DNA from: JAAYPI01 sp036734385
GTDB lineage: Bacteria > Bacteroidota > Bacteroidia > Bacteroidales > Paludibacteraceae
Assembly (NCBI GenBank): GCA_036734385.1
Contig: DAIMYQ010000002.1
Coordinates: forward strand, 62,001-126,000
Length of the DNA stretch: 64,000 nt
Direction of reading: 5' to 3'
Within the stretch, counting starts at the first letter, position 1, and each line of letters opens with the position of its first letter. The translations under genes and the position numbers were made by a program. The notes below the pieces were generated by a model. It did not search any database. It was not told where the DNA came from and saw nothing but the letters and a program-made list of their open reading frames with translations. Of this stretch, positions 54,108 through 63,390 are shown piece after piece.

Positions 54108-54608
54108 ATGAATCTATTTCTTCCTGACTCAGGTTTGTTATTTTGGATGTTAATATCATTCTCTGTGGTATTTTTTGTACTCGCAAAGTTTGGGTTTCCT
54201 GTCATTTTAAAATCAATAAATGAACGGGAAAAGTATATACAGGAGTCACTCGGAGCAGCAAACGAAGCACAAAATGCTTTGGCAAACATCCAAGAACAGG
54301 GCAAAGAGATTTTAGCTCAAGCACAAACGGAACAGATGCAAATTTTAAAAGAAGGGCATTTGTTAAAAAACAAAATGATTGATGATGCCAAAACTCAGGC
54401 TCAGAAAGAGGCAAACAAAATCATCGAAGAAGCCCGAGCTGTGATTTTAAAGGAAAAAGCATGTGCCATAGCTGACATACGAAAAGAGGTAGTTTCTATT
54501 TCTATCAGCATGGCAGAAAAGGTGTTACAAAAAGAATTGGATGACAAAAAAGAACAAAGTCAATTTATTGAACGCTTATTAAACGAGGTGAACATTTCTC
54601 AATCATAG
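54108..54608 (+). CDS. atpF: ATP synthase Fo subunit b
   Basis: A 166-residue b subunit: one N-terminal membrane helix (about 8-28, LLFWMLISFSVVFFVLAKFG) and a long charged helix rich in Ala, Glu, Lys and Gln (EAQNALANIQEQGKEILAQ and onward) that forms the peripheral stalk. It dimerises and binds delta. It lies 58 bases after atpE. Confidence 0.94.
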   Translation: MNLFLPDSGLLFWMLISFSVVFFVLAKFGFPVILKSINEREKYIQESLGAANEAQNALANIQEQGKEILAQAQTEQMQILKEGHLLKNKMIDDAKTQAQKEANKIIEEARAVILKEKACAIADIRKEVVSISISMAEKVLQKELDDKKEQSQFIERLLNEVNISQS

Positions 54609-54609
54609 G

Positions 54610-55143
54610 ATGAACAACGGAAAAATCTCAGTAAGATACGCACGAACCTTATTTTCTTATGCAAAAAAAGAAAAGGAAGAAATTATAGTTTACAAGCAAT
54701 TGTGCTTGCTGACCGACAGTTTTTCGGGCTATCAACAACAACTAAATTATGCTTTAACAAGTCCTGCCGTTAAAACAAAAGAAAAAATTAAGCTATTAGA
54801 AACAGCATGTGGAGAAAATATTAGCAAGTGTCTATCTCGCTTTATGGAATTTCTTGTGGAGAACAAACGAGAAGAATATATTTATGTAATTTCGTTAGTT
54901 TACCAAGATTTATACCGAAAGGAAAATAACGTTTTGAAAAGTGACATAACTAGTGCTACACTTCTTTCTAGTGATAGTATTGAAAAAATCAACAAATTTA
55001 TAAGCACAACATTTAATTCAACAGTGGAAATGAATACTACTGTTAATCCAAATTTGATAGGTGGTTTTATCATTGATATACAACAAAATAGACTTGATGC
55101 AAGCATTTCAGGAAAGCTCATTTCTTTAAAGAAAACATTGTAA
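54610..55143 (+). CDS. atpH: ATP synthase F1 subunit delta
   Basis: A 177-residue delta (OSCP) subunit that joins the peripheral stalk to the top of F1. It starts KISVRYARTLFSYAKKE, has a helical N-terminal domain, and ends with NPNLIGGFIIDIQQNRLDAS, the typical C-terminal block. Its ATG lies 1 base after the atpF stop codon. Confidence 0.94.
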   Translation: MNNGKISVRYARTLFSYAKKEKEEIIVYKQLCLLTDSFSGYQQQLNYALTSPAVKTKEKIKLLETACGENISKCLSRFMEFLVENKREEYIYVISLVYQDLYRKENNVLKSDITSATLLSSDSIEKINKFISTTFNSTVEMNTTVNPNLIGGFIIDIQQNRLDASISGKLISLKKTL

Positions 55144-55207
55144 CTCATTTTCAATTTTGACAATGATACCCACTTAAGACACGTTAACAGAACAAATTTT
55201 AAACAAT

Positions 55208-56791
55208 ATGCCAGATATTAAACCAAGCGAAATTTCAAAGATTTTGCAAATGCAACTCGAAGGTCTTAGCAACAAGCTTGAATTCGAAGAAATAGGAAAA
55301 GTTTTACAAGTAAGTGATGGAGTAGCCCGTGTATTCGGCTTGAACAAAGTACAGTCAAACGAATTAGTAGAGTTCGAGAATGGAACAAAAGGTGTTGTTC
55401 TTAATTTGGAAGAAGACAATGTCGGAATTGTATTACTAGGTCATACGGAAGGAATTAAAGAAGGTGATACTGTAAAACGCACCAAAAGAATTGCCTCCAT
55501 CATGGCAGGTGAAGGTTTATTAGGACGCGTGGTAAATACACTGGGTGAGCCAATAGATGGTAAAGGTGCCATTCAAGGCAAAACATATGAGATGCCTTTG
55601 GAACGTAAGGCTCCGGGTGTTCTTTTCCGTCAACCTGTAAACGAACCTCTACAAACAGGTATCAAAGCGATTGATGCAATGATTCCAATTGGTCGAGGAC
55701 AACGTGAACTTATCATTGGTGACAGACAAACAGGTAAAACGGCTATCGCAATAGATACTATAATCAATCAAAAGGATAATTTCAATAACGGAGAACCCAT
55801 TTATTGTATTTATGTAGGTATTGGACAAAAAGGTTCTACTATAGCCAATATTGTAAAGACATTGGAAGAACATGGTGCTATGGAATACACTGTGGTTGTA
55901 ACAGCAACCGCGTCAGATGCTGCAGCCATGCAATTCTACGCACCATATGCAGGGGTTGCTATAGGAGAGTATTTTAGAGATACGGGGCGTCATGCTTTAA
56001 TCATTTATGATGATTTATCTAAGCAAGCTGTAGCTTATCGTGAAGTATCATTAATTCTTCGTCGTCCACCAGGACGTGAAGCATATCCGGGTGATATTTT
56101 CTATTTACATTCACGTTTGCTAGAAAGAGCGGCTAAAGTAATTGCAAACGATGCTGTGGCAAAGACAATGAATGACCTTCCTATATCTATTAAAGACATT
56201 GTAAAAGGAGGAGGTTCGATCACGGCTTTACCGATTATTGAGACACAATCTGGTGACGTTTCTGCTTATATTCCAACGAACGTAATTTCTATTACTGACG
56301 GTCAAATTTTCTTGGAAACAGATTTATTTAATGCAGGTGTTCGTCCAGCTATTAATGTAGGTATTTCCGTCTCTCGTGTTGGAGGTAATGCTCAAATCAA
56401 GGCAATGAAAAAGGTAGCGGGAACATTGAAGTTGGATCAAGCCACATTTAGAGAGTTGGAAGCATTCTCTAAATTTGGTTCCGAACTAGATGCCGCAACA
56501 AAATCTGTTTTGAATAAAGGGAACAAAAATGTGGAAATCCTCAAACAAGGTCAGTATTCGCCTCTTGCTATAGAAAAACAAATTGCTATCATCTATTGTG
56601 GGACGCAAGGATTATTGGCTCATGTGCCAACAAATCAAGTAAGAGATTTTGAAGCAAAATATTTAAATATCTTGGAAGTAAAACATCAAAATGACGTTTT
56701 AGATGTTCTTAAAAAAGGCATTTTAACCGATGAGGTTACTTCCATTTTAAAAGAAGAAGCTTCAAAATTATCCGCACAATATTCAGTTTAA
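55208..56791 (+). CDS. atpA: ATP synthase F1 subunit alpha
   Basis: A 527-residue alpha subunit with a non-catalytic nucleotide site. P-loop [36 protein letters not shown] (Walker B region, shown in part) and [19 protein letters not shown] with the arginine finger are all clear. It starts 64 bases after atpH. Confidence 0.98.
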   Translation: MPDIKPSEISKILQMQLEGLSNKLEFEEIGKVLQVSDGVARVFGLNKVQSNELVEFENGTKGVVLNLEEDNVGIVLLGHTEGIKEGDTVKRTKRIASIMAGEGLLGRVVNTLGEPIDGKGAIQGKTYEMPLERKAPGVLFRQPVNEPLQTGIKAIDAMIPIGRGQRELIIGDRQTGKTAIAIDTIINQKDNFNNGEPIYCIYVGIGQKGSTIANIVKTLEEHGAMEYTVVVTATASDAAAMQFYAPYAGVAIGEYFRDTGRHALIIYDDLSKQAVAYREVSLILRRPPGREAYPGDIFYLHSRLLERAAKVIANDAVAKTMNDLPISIKDIVKGGGSITALPIIETQSGDVSAYIPTNVISITDGQIFLETDLFNAGVRPAINVGISVSRVGGNAQIKAMKKVAGTLKLDQATFRELEAFSKFGSELDAATKSVLNKGNKNVEILKQGQYSPLAIEKQIAIIYCGTQGLLAHVPTNQVRDFEAKYLNILEVKHQNDVLDVLKKGILTDEVTSILKEEASKLSAQYSV

Positions 56792-56855
56792 GTTTGAATT
56801 GATTCTCAAGTATCTGAACACCATTCGGATGAACAGGTATTTTTATGTATAAAAT

Positions 56856-57740
56856 ATGGCATCACTCAAAGAAATTAGGGCACGTATATCTTCTGTTAAA
56901 TCAACCATGAAGATTACTAGTGCCATGAAAATGGTTTCGGCAGCAAAACTTCATAAGGCAGAAAATACTTGTTTAAAGTTTTTACCTTACAAGAATAAAT
57001 TGTCTGAATCCCTAAGTAACTATATCAGTTCAACAGATATTGATATAACGATTCCTTTAGCTGAAGAAAGGGAAGTAAAGAGAGTTGCCATTATTATTTT
57101 TTCATCCAACTCAGGTTTGTGCGGAACATTTAACTCGAATATCATAAAATTATTCAATGAAACCGTCAATTCATATTCCTCAATTGGAAAAGAAAATATT
57201 CTTATTTACACAGTAGGAAAGAAGATAACTGATTATGTAAATAAATCTGAATATACTTTGGTTAAATCCTTTAGTGAATTGTACGATGCTCCAACCTATG
57301 CCGAAACAGAAAAAATAGCGAATCGTATAGGAGATAAATTTATAAATAAAGAAGTAGATCGAGTAGAACTGATTTTTAATCATTATAAAAATGCGGGCGT
57401 TCAAATCCCTACTAAAGAAATTCTTCTTCCACTCAAAAAGGCAGAACAATATACCAAAGGATCAAAACAAAAGCAAAATGTTTACTTGGTAGAACCATCA
57501 AAAGAAGAATTCTTACGCGGACTAGTTCCTGCTGTTGTTCGCACACAAGTTTATGGAACACTGCTTGATTCTTTGACAGCGGAGCATGGTGCAAGAACAA
57601 CGGCTATGCAAATTGCTTCTGAGAATGCAGAAGAAATGATAAGTACTATTACTCAACAATACAACAAGGTCCGTCAAGAAGTTATTACAAATGAAATTCT
57701 TGATATTGTAGGTGGTTCTGAGGCTTTGCGGAATAAATAA
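56856..57740 (+). CDS. atpG: ATP synthase F1 subunit gamma
   Basis: A 294-residue central-stalk subunit. The N-terminal helix (LKEIRARISSVKSTMKITSAM) and C-terminal helix (TAMQIASENAEEMISTITQQYNKVRQ region) form the coiled coil that turns in the alpha-beta hexamer, and SSNSGLCGTFNSNI is the Rossmann block. It starts 64 bases after atpA and closes the synthase set. Confidence 0.97.
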   Translation: MASLKEIRARISSVKSTMKITSAMKMVSAAKLHKAENTCLKFLPYKNKLSESLSNYISSTDIDITIPLAEEREVKRVAIIIFSSNSGLCGTFNSNIIKLFNETVNSYSSIGKENILIYTVGKKITDYVNKSEYTLVKSFSELYDAPTYAETEKIANRIGDKFINKEVDRVELIFNHYKNAGVQIPTKEILLPLKKAEQYTKGSKQKQNVYLVEPSKEEFLRGLVPAVVRTQVYGTLLDSLTAEHGARTTAMQIASENAEEMISTITQQYNKVRQEVITNEILDIVGGSEALRNK

Positions 57741-57749
57741 CAAATAAGA

Positions 57750-59513
57750 ATGAACATAACAAGAGTTTTCGATATTCTCGAAAATTACATGGAGATTAAA
57801 CCGCAACAAGAAGTTGCATTAGCAGGAAAAAAAGAAGGAATATGGCATAAATATAGTATTCAAGAATACATAGAACAAACGAACTTAATATCTGCAGGTT
57901 TATTAAAGCTTGGTGTAAAAAAGGGCGATACTATTGCCATGATTAGTTCAAACAGGCCTGAGTACAACATTGTTGATATGGCGACCATGCAGATAGGGGC
58001 GATTCTTGTACCAATTTATCCCACCATTAGCGAATCAGACTATCGTTACATTTTAAATAATGCTGAAATAACATACATTTTTCTCGAAGGGGAAGAGTTA
58101 CTTCGTAAGATTGAAAAAATCATTCCGGAACTTCCTTCTTTCAAAGGTATTTACACTTTTATAAACAGAGGAAGATTTAATTACTTTGAGCAACTACTTA
58201 ATTTGGGAAAAGAAAATCTTGATCTTACCAAAATAAATGCAATCAAAAAAGAAATTACAACCAATGATGTTGCTTGCATTATTTATACTTCAGGCACTAC
58301 CGGAAATCCGAAAGGAGTTATGTTATCTCACAATAACTTGACTATGCAACTGAAAATGTTGGAAGGAACTCCTCAAAAATGGAGTGATACAGCGTTCAGT
58401 TTTCTACCCCTTTGTCATGCTTATGAAAAGATGATGGTATACCTTTATCAATACTTAGGTATGTCGGTTTATTATGCAGAAAATTTGGGCACTATCTCTG
58501 AAAATATAAAAGAAGTAAATCCGACAATGATGACATGTGTACCTCGTATACTGGAAAAGATTTACGACAAGATATACAATGGTGGAAGAAAATTACCATT
58601 CTTTCAACAAAAGCTATACTACTGGGCTCTGGGCTTGGCTATTAGGTATAAAATAGAAGACCGTAGCATGTGTTACAATATTCAACATAAAATAGCAGAG
58701 AAGCTCGTTTTTTCGAAATGGAGAGCTGCTATCGGAGGTCATTTTGACATTGTCGTTTCGGGCGGAGCTGCTATTCAACCTCGTATAGCAAGTTTCTTTT
58801 CCGCTATTGGTATGCCTGTTTTTGAAGGTTACGGAATAACCGAAACCTCCCCAGTAATAGCTGTAAGTTCGAGAAAAAAGCATGGAAGATGCGTTGGTAC
58901 TGTTGGATTTCCTTTGGAAGGCGTAGAAGTAAAAATTGTTCCGGAAACTGACGAAATTATTTGTCGTGGACATAATGTTATGCTGGGATATTACAAAGAT
59001 CCAGAACTCACCGCTCAGGTCATTGATAAAGAAGGATGGTTTCACACCGGTGATTCCGGAAAATTTACAGAACAAGGTCAATTAGTTATTACCGGTCGTT
59101 TAAAAAATATTTTCAAAACATCATTTGGTAAATTTGTAAATTCTTTCTTGATAGAAGAAAAAATTTTGCAGTCACCCTTTATTGAAAATATTATGGTGGT
59201 AGGCGAAAATCAGAAATTTGCTGCCGCAATAATTATCCCTGATTTCACATTTCTCAAATTATGGTGTAGGAAACATAAAATACGTTATACTACGGATGAA
59301 GAAGTCATTAAAAATGAAACGGTAAAAGCCAGATTTAAGAAAGAAATAGCAAAATACAACGCATTTTTTGGTGACACAGAACAAATTAAGAAGTTTGAAT
59401 TGCTTGCAGACGAATGGTCTCAACAAACAGGGATTCTTACTCCCACTTTGAAAGTAAAACGTAATGTCGCATTGGATAGATACAAAAATGTCATTGAAAA
59501 AATATTTAGTTAA
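57750..59513 (+). CDS. Long-chain acyl-CoA synthetase (AMP-forming)
   Basis: A 587-residue adenylate-forming enzyme of the FadD15-like group. Motifs are IIYTSGTTGNPKGVMLSHNN (ATP loop), FEGYGITETSPVIAVSS, GWFHTGDSGKF and GRLKNIFKTSFGKFVN with the C-terminal Lys. It activates fatty acids to acyl-CoA at the membrane. It begins 9 bases after atpG, so it may be cotranscribed with the ATP synthase. A strong terminator follows. Confidence 0.93.
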   Translation: MNITRVFDILENYMEIKPQQEVALAGKKEGIWHKYSIQEYIEQTNLISAGLLKLGVKKGDTIAMISSNRPEYNIVDMATMQIGAILVPIYPTISESDYRYILNNAEITYIFLEGEELLRKIEKIIPELPSFKGIYTFINRGRFNYFEQLLNLGKENLDLTKINAIKKEITTNDVACIIYTSGTTGNPKGVMLSHNNLTMQLKMLEGTPQKWSDTAFSFLPLCHAYEKMMVYLYQYLGMSVYYAENLGTISENIKEVNPTMMTCVPRILEKIYDKIYNGGRKLPFFQQKLYYWALGLAIRYKIEDRSMCYNIQHKIAEKLVFSKWRAAIGGHFDIVVSGGAAIQPRIASFFSAIGMPVFEGYGITETSPVIAVSSRKKHGRCVGTVGFPLEGVEVKIVPETDEIICRGHNVMLGYYKDPELTAQVIDKEGWFHTGDSGKFTEQGQLVITGRLKNIFKTSFGKFVNSFLIEEKILQSPFIENIMVVGENQKFAAAIIIPDFTFLKLWCRKHKIRYTTDEEVIKNETVKARFKKEIAKYNAFFGDTEQIKKFELLADEWSQQTGILTPTLKVKRNVALDRYKNVIEKIFS

Positions 59514-59532
59514 GACTAAATAGTAGTACACT

Positions 59533-59571
59533 AAAATCCTGCTAAACGATTTATTTGGCAGGATTTTTTTT
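59533..59571 (+). terminator. Terminator after the acyl-CoA synthetase gene
   Basis: AAAATCCTGC (59533-59542) pairs with GCAGGATTTT (59558-59567), with further U-A pairs and a G-U inside, followed by a T run to 59571. Confidence 0.9.
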
Positions 59572-59732
59572 GCTTTTATAAACAATCTTGCCAATGTTTT
59601 AACATTGATGTGTTAAAATCTTAAATTTTCTTTTTTATGTAATTTTTTATTTCTTAATTTGTGCAATCGTTTTCGATACTATTTGTTAACCCATAAATCT
59701 ATACGCCTATAGCAATGTTTACTCTTATACAT

Positions 59733-59740
59733 TAAATTTG
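59733..59740 (+). promoter_or_regulatory. Candidate -7 box for the sigma factor gene
   Basis: TAAATTTG, only 7 bases before the ATG at 59748. If used, the mRNA would be nearly leaderless, or translation would start at the Met six codons later (59766). Confidence 0.4.
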
Positions 59741-59747
59741 TAGAGTA

Positions 59748-60338
59748 ATGGATACATTAAAAACAATGACTGACGAAATGTTGGTTAATTTGTATGCTAC
59801 AGGTAATAATCGTGCTTTTGAGGTCTTGCTACTTCGTCACAAAAACAAAGTGTACTCATACATTTTCAATTTGGTTCGCGACCGCGACTTGTGTGAAGAT
59901 ATATTTCAAGAAACTTTTATCAGAGTAGTCACTTGCATTCGGGGGGAAAGTTATACCGAATCAGGTAAGTTTTTGGCGTGGGTTACCCGTATTGCCCATA
60001 ATTTAGCTATGGATAACCTTCGATTAAGACAAAACAATGATACCGTTTCGGCTGACAATACGGAAACAAACTTGCTGAACAACCTTTCCTTGTGCGAAAA
60101 AAACATAGAAGACGATCTTATCACTAAACAAATTTATGCCGACTTGAACAAGTTAATTGATGCATTACCAAAAAATCAAAGAGAAATCATACGAATGCGG
60201 TATTATGAAGACTTAAGCTTCAAGGAAATATCTGATAAAACCGGAGTCAGTATTAATACTTCATTGGGAAGAATGCGGTATGCCATATTAAACATGAGAA
60301 AGTTAGCAGAGGAAAACAATGTTATTCTTTCTTTATAA
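59748..60338 (+). CDS. ECF-type sigma-70 family RNA polymerase sigma factor
   Basis: A 196-residue group 4 (ECF) sigma factor. Region 2 (about 18-90) shows ALLRHKNKVYSYIFNLVRD-like residues, CEDIFQETFIRVV and FLAWVTRIAHNLAMDNLR; region 4 (about 135-190) shows LPKNQREIIRMRYYEDLS and FKEISDKTGVSINTSLGRMR. No region 3 or FecI-type extras are seen. No membrane anti-sigma factor gene follows, unlike typical FecI/FecR pairs; instead a small cytosolic protein gene lies 66 bases after it. Confidence 0.93.
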   Translation: MDTLKTMTDEMLVNLYATGNNRAFEVLLLRHKNKVYSYIFNLVRDRDLCEDIFQETFIRVVTCIRGESYTESGKFLAWVTRIAHNLAMDNLRLRQNNDTVSADNTETNLLNNLSLCEKNIEDDLITKQIYADLNKLIDALPKNQREIIRMRYYEDLSFKEISDKTGVSINTSLGRMRYAILNMRKLAEENNVILSL

Positions 60339-60404
60339 GAAATTTATTTTCTACACAATATTTTATTTGTGGGCACGTTCTCTTTATATACAAATAAAGT
60401 GCCT

Positions 60405-60569
60405 ATGAAATTCTATACGCCCCACTACCCCTATTTCAAGCAAAAGACAGATGACAAAGTAAAAATGGAACCCAAGGACAGTACAATTGATCGATTGTTG
60501 CAATTCGCAGCTTGTTATCATGTAGAAAAAACAAAGAAAAATCAATTAATTGAAATGTTTTTGAACTGA
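60405..60569 (+). CDS. Small protein downstream of the sigma factor
   Basis: A 54-residue protein (MKFYTPHYPYFKQKTDD and then STIDRLLQFAACYHVEK, ending LIEMFLN) with no signal peptide or membrane segment. A single predicted amphipathic helix, DSTIDRLLQFAACYHV, may be a docking segment. The frame is open 36 bases upstream from GTG 60369, but the ATG is the better start. Short proteins with a similar end (LLQFA and EMFLN) follow ECF sigma genes in other Bacteroidota, as I recall, so it is probably real. The function is unknown; it could bind the sigma factor. Confidence 0.65.
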   Translation: MKFYTPHYPYFKQKTDDKVKMEPKDSTIDRLLQFAACYHVEKTKKNQLIEMFLN

Positions 60570-60607
60570 AAATGGTTTGATATGTGCTATTCTTTAACAT
60601 TTTTAGT

Positions 60608-60615
60608 TACTTTTG
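60608..60615 (+). promoter_or_regulatory. Candidate -7 box for rpe
   Basis: TACTTTTG, 21 bases before the rpe start at 60637. Confidence 0.45.
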
Positions 60616-60636
60616 CCTGTAAATAAAACTGTCGTC

Positions 60637-61287
60637 ATGAATACAATTGTAGCACCATCTTTGTTGTCTGCAAATTTTGCAAATCTACAATCTGATGTTG
60701 AAATGATAAACCGAAGCAGTGCCGATTGGTTGCACTTGGATATTATGGATGGTGTATTTGTTCCAAACATTTCATTTGGCTTTCCTATTATTGAGTCTAT
60801 TAAAGAAATCTGCGAAAAGCCCCTTGACATTCACTTGATGATTGTTGAACCCGACAAGTTTATTAAAGATTTTGCTTCTATCGGGGCATATATGATTAAC
60901 GTTCACTACGAAGCTTGCACTCATTTACATAGAACTATACAAAAAATTAAAAACGAAGGAGTAAAAGCTGCCGTAACACTCAATCCACACACTCCTGTCG
61001 TGTTATTGAAAGATATTATTTGTGATGTTGATATGGTACTTTTAATGTCTGTAAATCCTGGTTATGGTGGACAAAAGTTTATTCCGAACACCTTACAAAA
61101 AACGGCTGAGCTAAGGGAACTTATTCTGCAAAGACAATCAAAAGCCCTTATCGAAGTGGATGGTGGTGTTAATTTAGAAACAGGGAAACAACTTGTTCAA
61201 CAAGGTGCAAACGCGCTTGTGGCAGGAAATTTTGTTTTCAAATCAGCCAATCCATTACAAACAATTAATGACCTGAAAATGCTCTAA
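60637..61287 (+). CDS. rpe: Ribulose-phosphate 3-epimerase
   Basis: A 216-residue TIM-barrel epimerase of the pentose phosphate pathway (Ru5P to Xu5P). It shows IVAPSLLSANFANLQSD, WLHLDIMDGVFVPNISFG with metal-binding His and Asp, DIHLMIVEP, LLMSVNPGYGGQKFI, and LIEVDGGVN. The frame opens upstream at TTG 60613 within the -7 box, so the ATG at 60637 is used. comEC follows 9 bases later. Confidence 0.96.
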   Translation: MNTIVAPSLLSANFANLQSDVEMINRSSADWLHLDIMDGVFVPNISFGFPIIESIKEICEKPLDIHLMIVEPDKFIKDFASIGAYMINVHYEACTHLHRTIQKIKNEGVKAAVTLNPHTPVVLLKDIICDVDMVLLMSVNPGYGGQKFIPNTLQKTAELRELILQRQSKALIEVDGGVNLETGKQLVQQGANALVAGNFVFKSANPLQTINDLKML

Positions 61288-61296
61288 ATACAAAAA

Positions 61297-63348
61297 ATGC
61301 ACTTTACTACATTTTTGCATCAGGTTCCATTTTTCAGAATAACATTAGCTCTTATTTTAGGCTTTATACTATCACTTCTACTACCTTTTTGGTGGATCGG
61401 ATTACTGCTTTTCGGTTCTGCTTTTCTTAGTTTTATTTTTTCTTTATTTTTAAGGGACACTACAAGAACCTTTCATTACCGTTGGTTATCAGGTCTTACA
61501 ATTATTCTACTGTTGTGTGGATTAGGTTTTTATCTTTTACAAGCGAAGGATAAAAATATATCTATAGAGGTACCTGAACGGGAGCAGAGTTTCCTGGCAA
61601 TCATTAAAGAAACCCCAAGAGAAAAGCCAAAATCAGTTATGTTGGTCACAAAACTTTACCCAAGTGATGGAGCACACCCTTTTGATGCCATTTTGTATTT
61701 GCAAAAAAATTCGGAGGCATCTGCTCTGCTTCTTGAAGATCAATTATTGGTTCATGCCAAAATGCAACGAGTAAGAAATAATGGAAATCCTTACGAATTT
61801 GACTATAAAAACTATTTACAACGAAAAGGAATTATAGCAACAGCTTACATTAAATCCGGATATTGGGAAAAAATGTCCGCAGAAAAGCCGTTTTCAATCA
61901 AATACCAAGCAACAGAAGTTCGAAATATACTACTCAATATTTATAGAGAACATAAAATAACCAACAATGAATTTGCGGTTATAGCTGCATTAACATTGGG
62001 TTATACAGATGAATTAAGTCAAGAAATAAAGCAAAGTTTCTCTATTTCCGGAGGTTCTCACGTACTATCTGTCAGCGGCTTACACGTAGGGATAATTTAT
62101 TTGGCATTAGGATTTTTTTTAAGGTTTATGGACAGAAAAAAGTCAACTCTGATTATTAAACAAATTATTATTCTTATTAGTTTATGGTATTACACATTTA
62201 TTTGTGGATTGGCTCCGTCCATCGTTCGCTCCGCCATTATGATATCACTAATTTGTATCAGTGACATTGTCAATAGGAAGTCAGTTACCTACAATGCGGT
62301 ATTCTTCTCGGCATTTTGTATGCTCATATACAATCCCTATTATGTTTTCGATGTTGGTTTTCAATTAAGCTACATGGCTGTTTTGAGCATCTTATTCTTT
62401 CAGAAGATGCTGTATGATTTGATAACCGTAAACAATAAAGTTTTGGATTGGTTGTGGTCATTGACTTGTGTTTCTATCGCGGCACAAATAGGAACAGCAC
62501 CGATAAGTCTATACTATTTTCATCAATTTCCCTCTTATTTTTTGCTTACCAATATTGTCATCATTCCGGCAACTAGCATTATTCTCTATTTAGCAATGGC
62601 ACTATTAGCTTTTTCTTCATTTGATTTCATATCATCTATTCTGACTAATATATTGATTTTCTCAACAAATGCTGTAAATTCCTTCACTAGCTACATCGAA
62701 CATCTTTCTCATTCATCCGTTCAAGGAATCTATATAGAACTATGGCAAGTTATCTGTTTATTTATTTTTGTCATATTTATATATAAATTTATCAACTCAA
62801 AAAAATCAAAATACATCTTGGTATGTTTATCAACGTGTATTTTATGGCTTGGCTTAGACATCACGAATGAATACAAACAGTTACAAAAAAGCAGTCTTAT
62901 CATTTATAGCAACAACCGAAAAGTGGGATTTAATTTGCATTACATTTCGGGGAAAGAAAACATTATCTTTACCGAAGCTAAGAATGCTGAAACTATTATC
63001 AAAACAGCCACGCCCTATATTCAAAAAAATGACCTAAACAAACCTTTGGTAAACATCATTGAATCGACTAACCATTTTGGACAAGTATTTGATAAAACAT
63101 ACTTTGTTTTGCAAACGCCAATAAAACAAGTTAAACCTTCCAAACCTATTTCAATTGACTATTTATTAGTCTATTCCGACAAGGTTTATTCTCTAAAACT
63201 AATGCGTTTATTGTTCAACCCAAAACTAGTAATTTTAGGAGAAAATATAAAAGGGAAAAAATTGGCAAAAATCAAAGAAGAATGTAACAATATGGGTGTG
63301 AATTATCATTCAATAAATGAAAATGGAGCATTTATTTGTGAACAGTAA
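61297..63348 (+). CDS. comEC: ComEC/Rec2-family DNA uptake channel protein
   Basis: A 683-residue inner-membrane protein. N-terminal hydrophobic helices and a soluble DUF4131-type domain (about 90-200) precede the competence domain (about 220-510), which has the signature GGSHVLSVSGLHVGIIYLAL, SIVRSAIMISLICIS and DVGFQLSYMAVLSILFF. The last 170 residues are a soluble domain without the metallo-beta-lactamase motif HxHxDH found in many ComEC proteins. ComEC passes single-stranded DNA into the cytoplasm. Without other com genes nearby, DNA uptake is not proven. Confidence 0.9.
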   Translation: MHFTTFLHQVPFFRITLALILGFILSLLLPFWWIGLLLFGSAFLSFIFSLFLRDTTRTFHYRWLSGLTIILLLCGLGFYLLQAKDKNISIEVPEREQSFLAIIKETPREKPKSVMLVTKLYPSDGAHPFDAILYLQKNSEASALLLEDQLLVHAKMQRVRNNGNPYEFDYKNYLQRKGIIATAYIKSGYWEKMSAEKPFSIKYQATEVRNILLNIYREHKITNNEFAVIAALTLGYTDELSQEIKQSFSISGGSHVLSVSGLHVGIIYLALGFFLRFMDRKKSTLIIKQIIILISLWYYTFICGLAPSIVRSAIMISLICISDIVNRKSVTYNAVFFSAFCMLIYNPYYVFDVGFQLSYMAVLSILFFQKMLYDLITVNNKVLDWLWSLTCVSIAAQIGTAPISLYYFHQFPSYFLLTNIVIIPATSIILYLAMALLAFSSFDFISSILTNILIFSTNAVNSFTSYIEHLSHSSVQGIYIELWQVICLFIFVIFIYKFINSKKSKYILVCLSTCILWLGLDITNEYKQLQKSSLIIYSNNRKVGFNLHYISGKENIIFTEAKNAETIIKTATPYIQKNDLNKPLVNIIESTNHFGQVFDKTYFVLQTPIKQVKPSKPISIDYLLVYSDKVYSLKLMRLLFNPKLVILGENIKGKKLAKIKEECNNMGVNYHSINENGAFICEQ

Positions 63349-63368
63349 CAAAGTATTTCCTATTTTTG
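63335..63368 (+). promoter_or_regulatory. Promoter of the nrnA-like gene
   Basis: TTTG at 63335-63338, 22-base spacer, TATTTTTG at 63361-63368, start codon at 63391. The -33 element lies within the end of comEC. Confidence 0.6.
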
Positions 63369-63390
63369 CAGTATAATAATAAGATTTATC

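Noticed and set aside
58614..59081. 155-codon frame antisense to the acyl-CoA ligase gene
   Set aside because: It mirrors conserved coding sequence of the ligase and has no start context or homology clue.
60362..60403. H-type pseudoknot before the small protein gene
   Set aside because: The two helices have the crossed order, but the 2-base first linker would have to span about 13 bp, which is not feasible. Only alternative hairpins remain.
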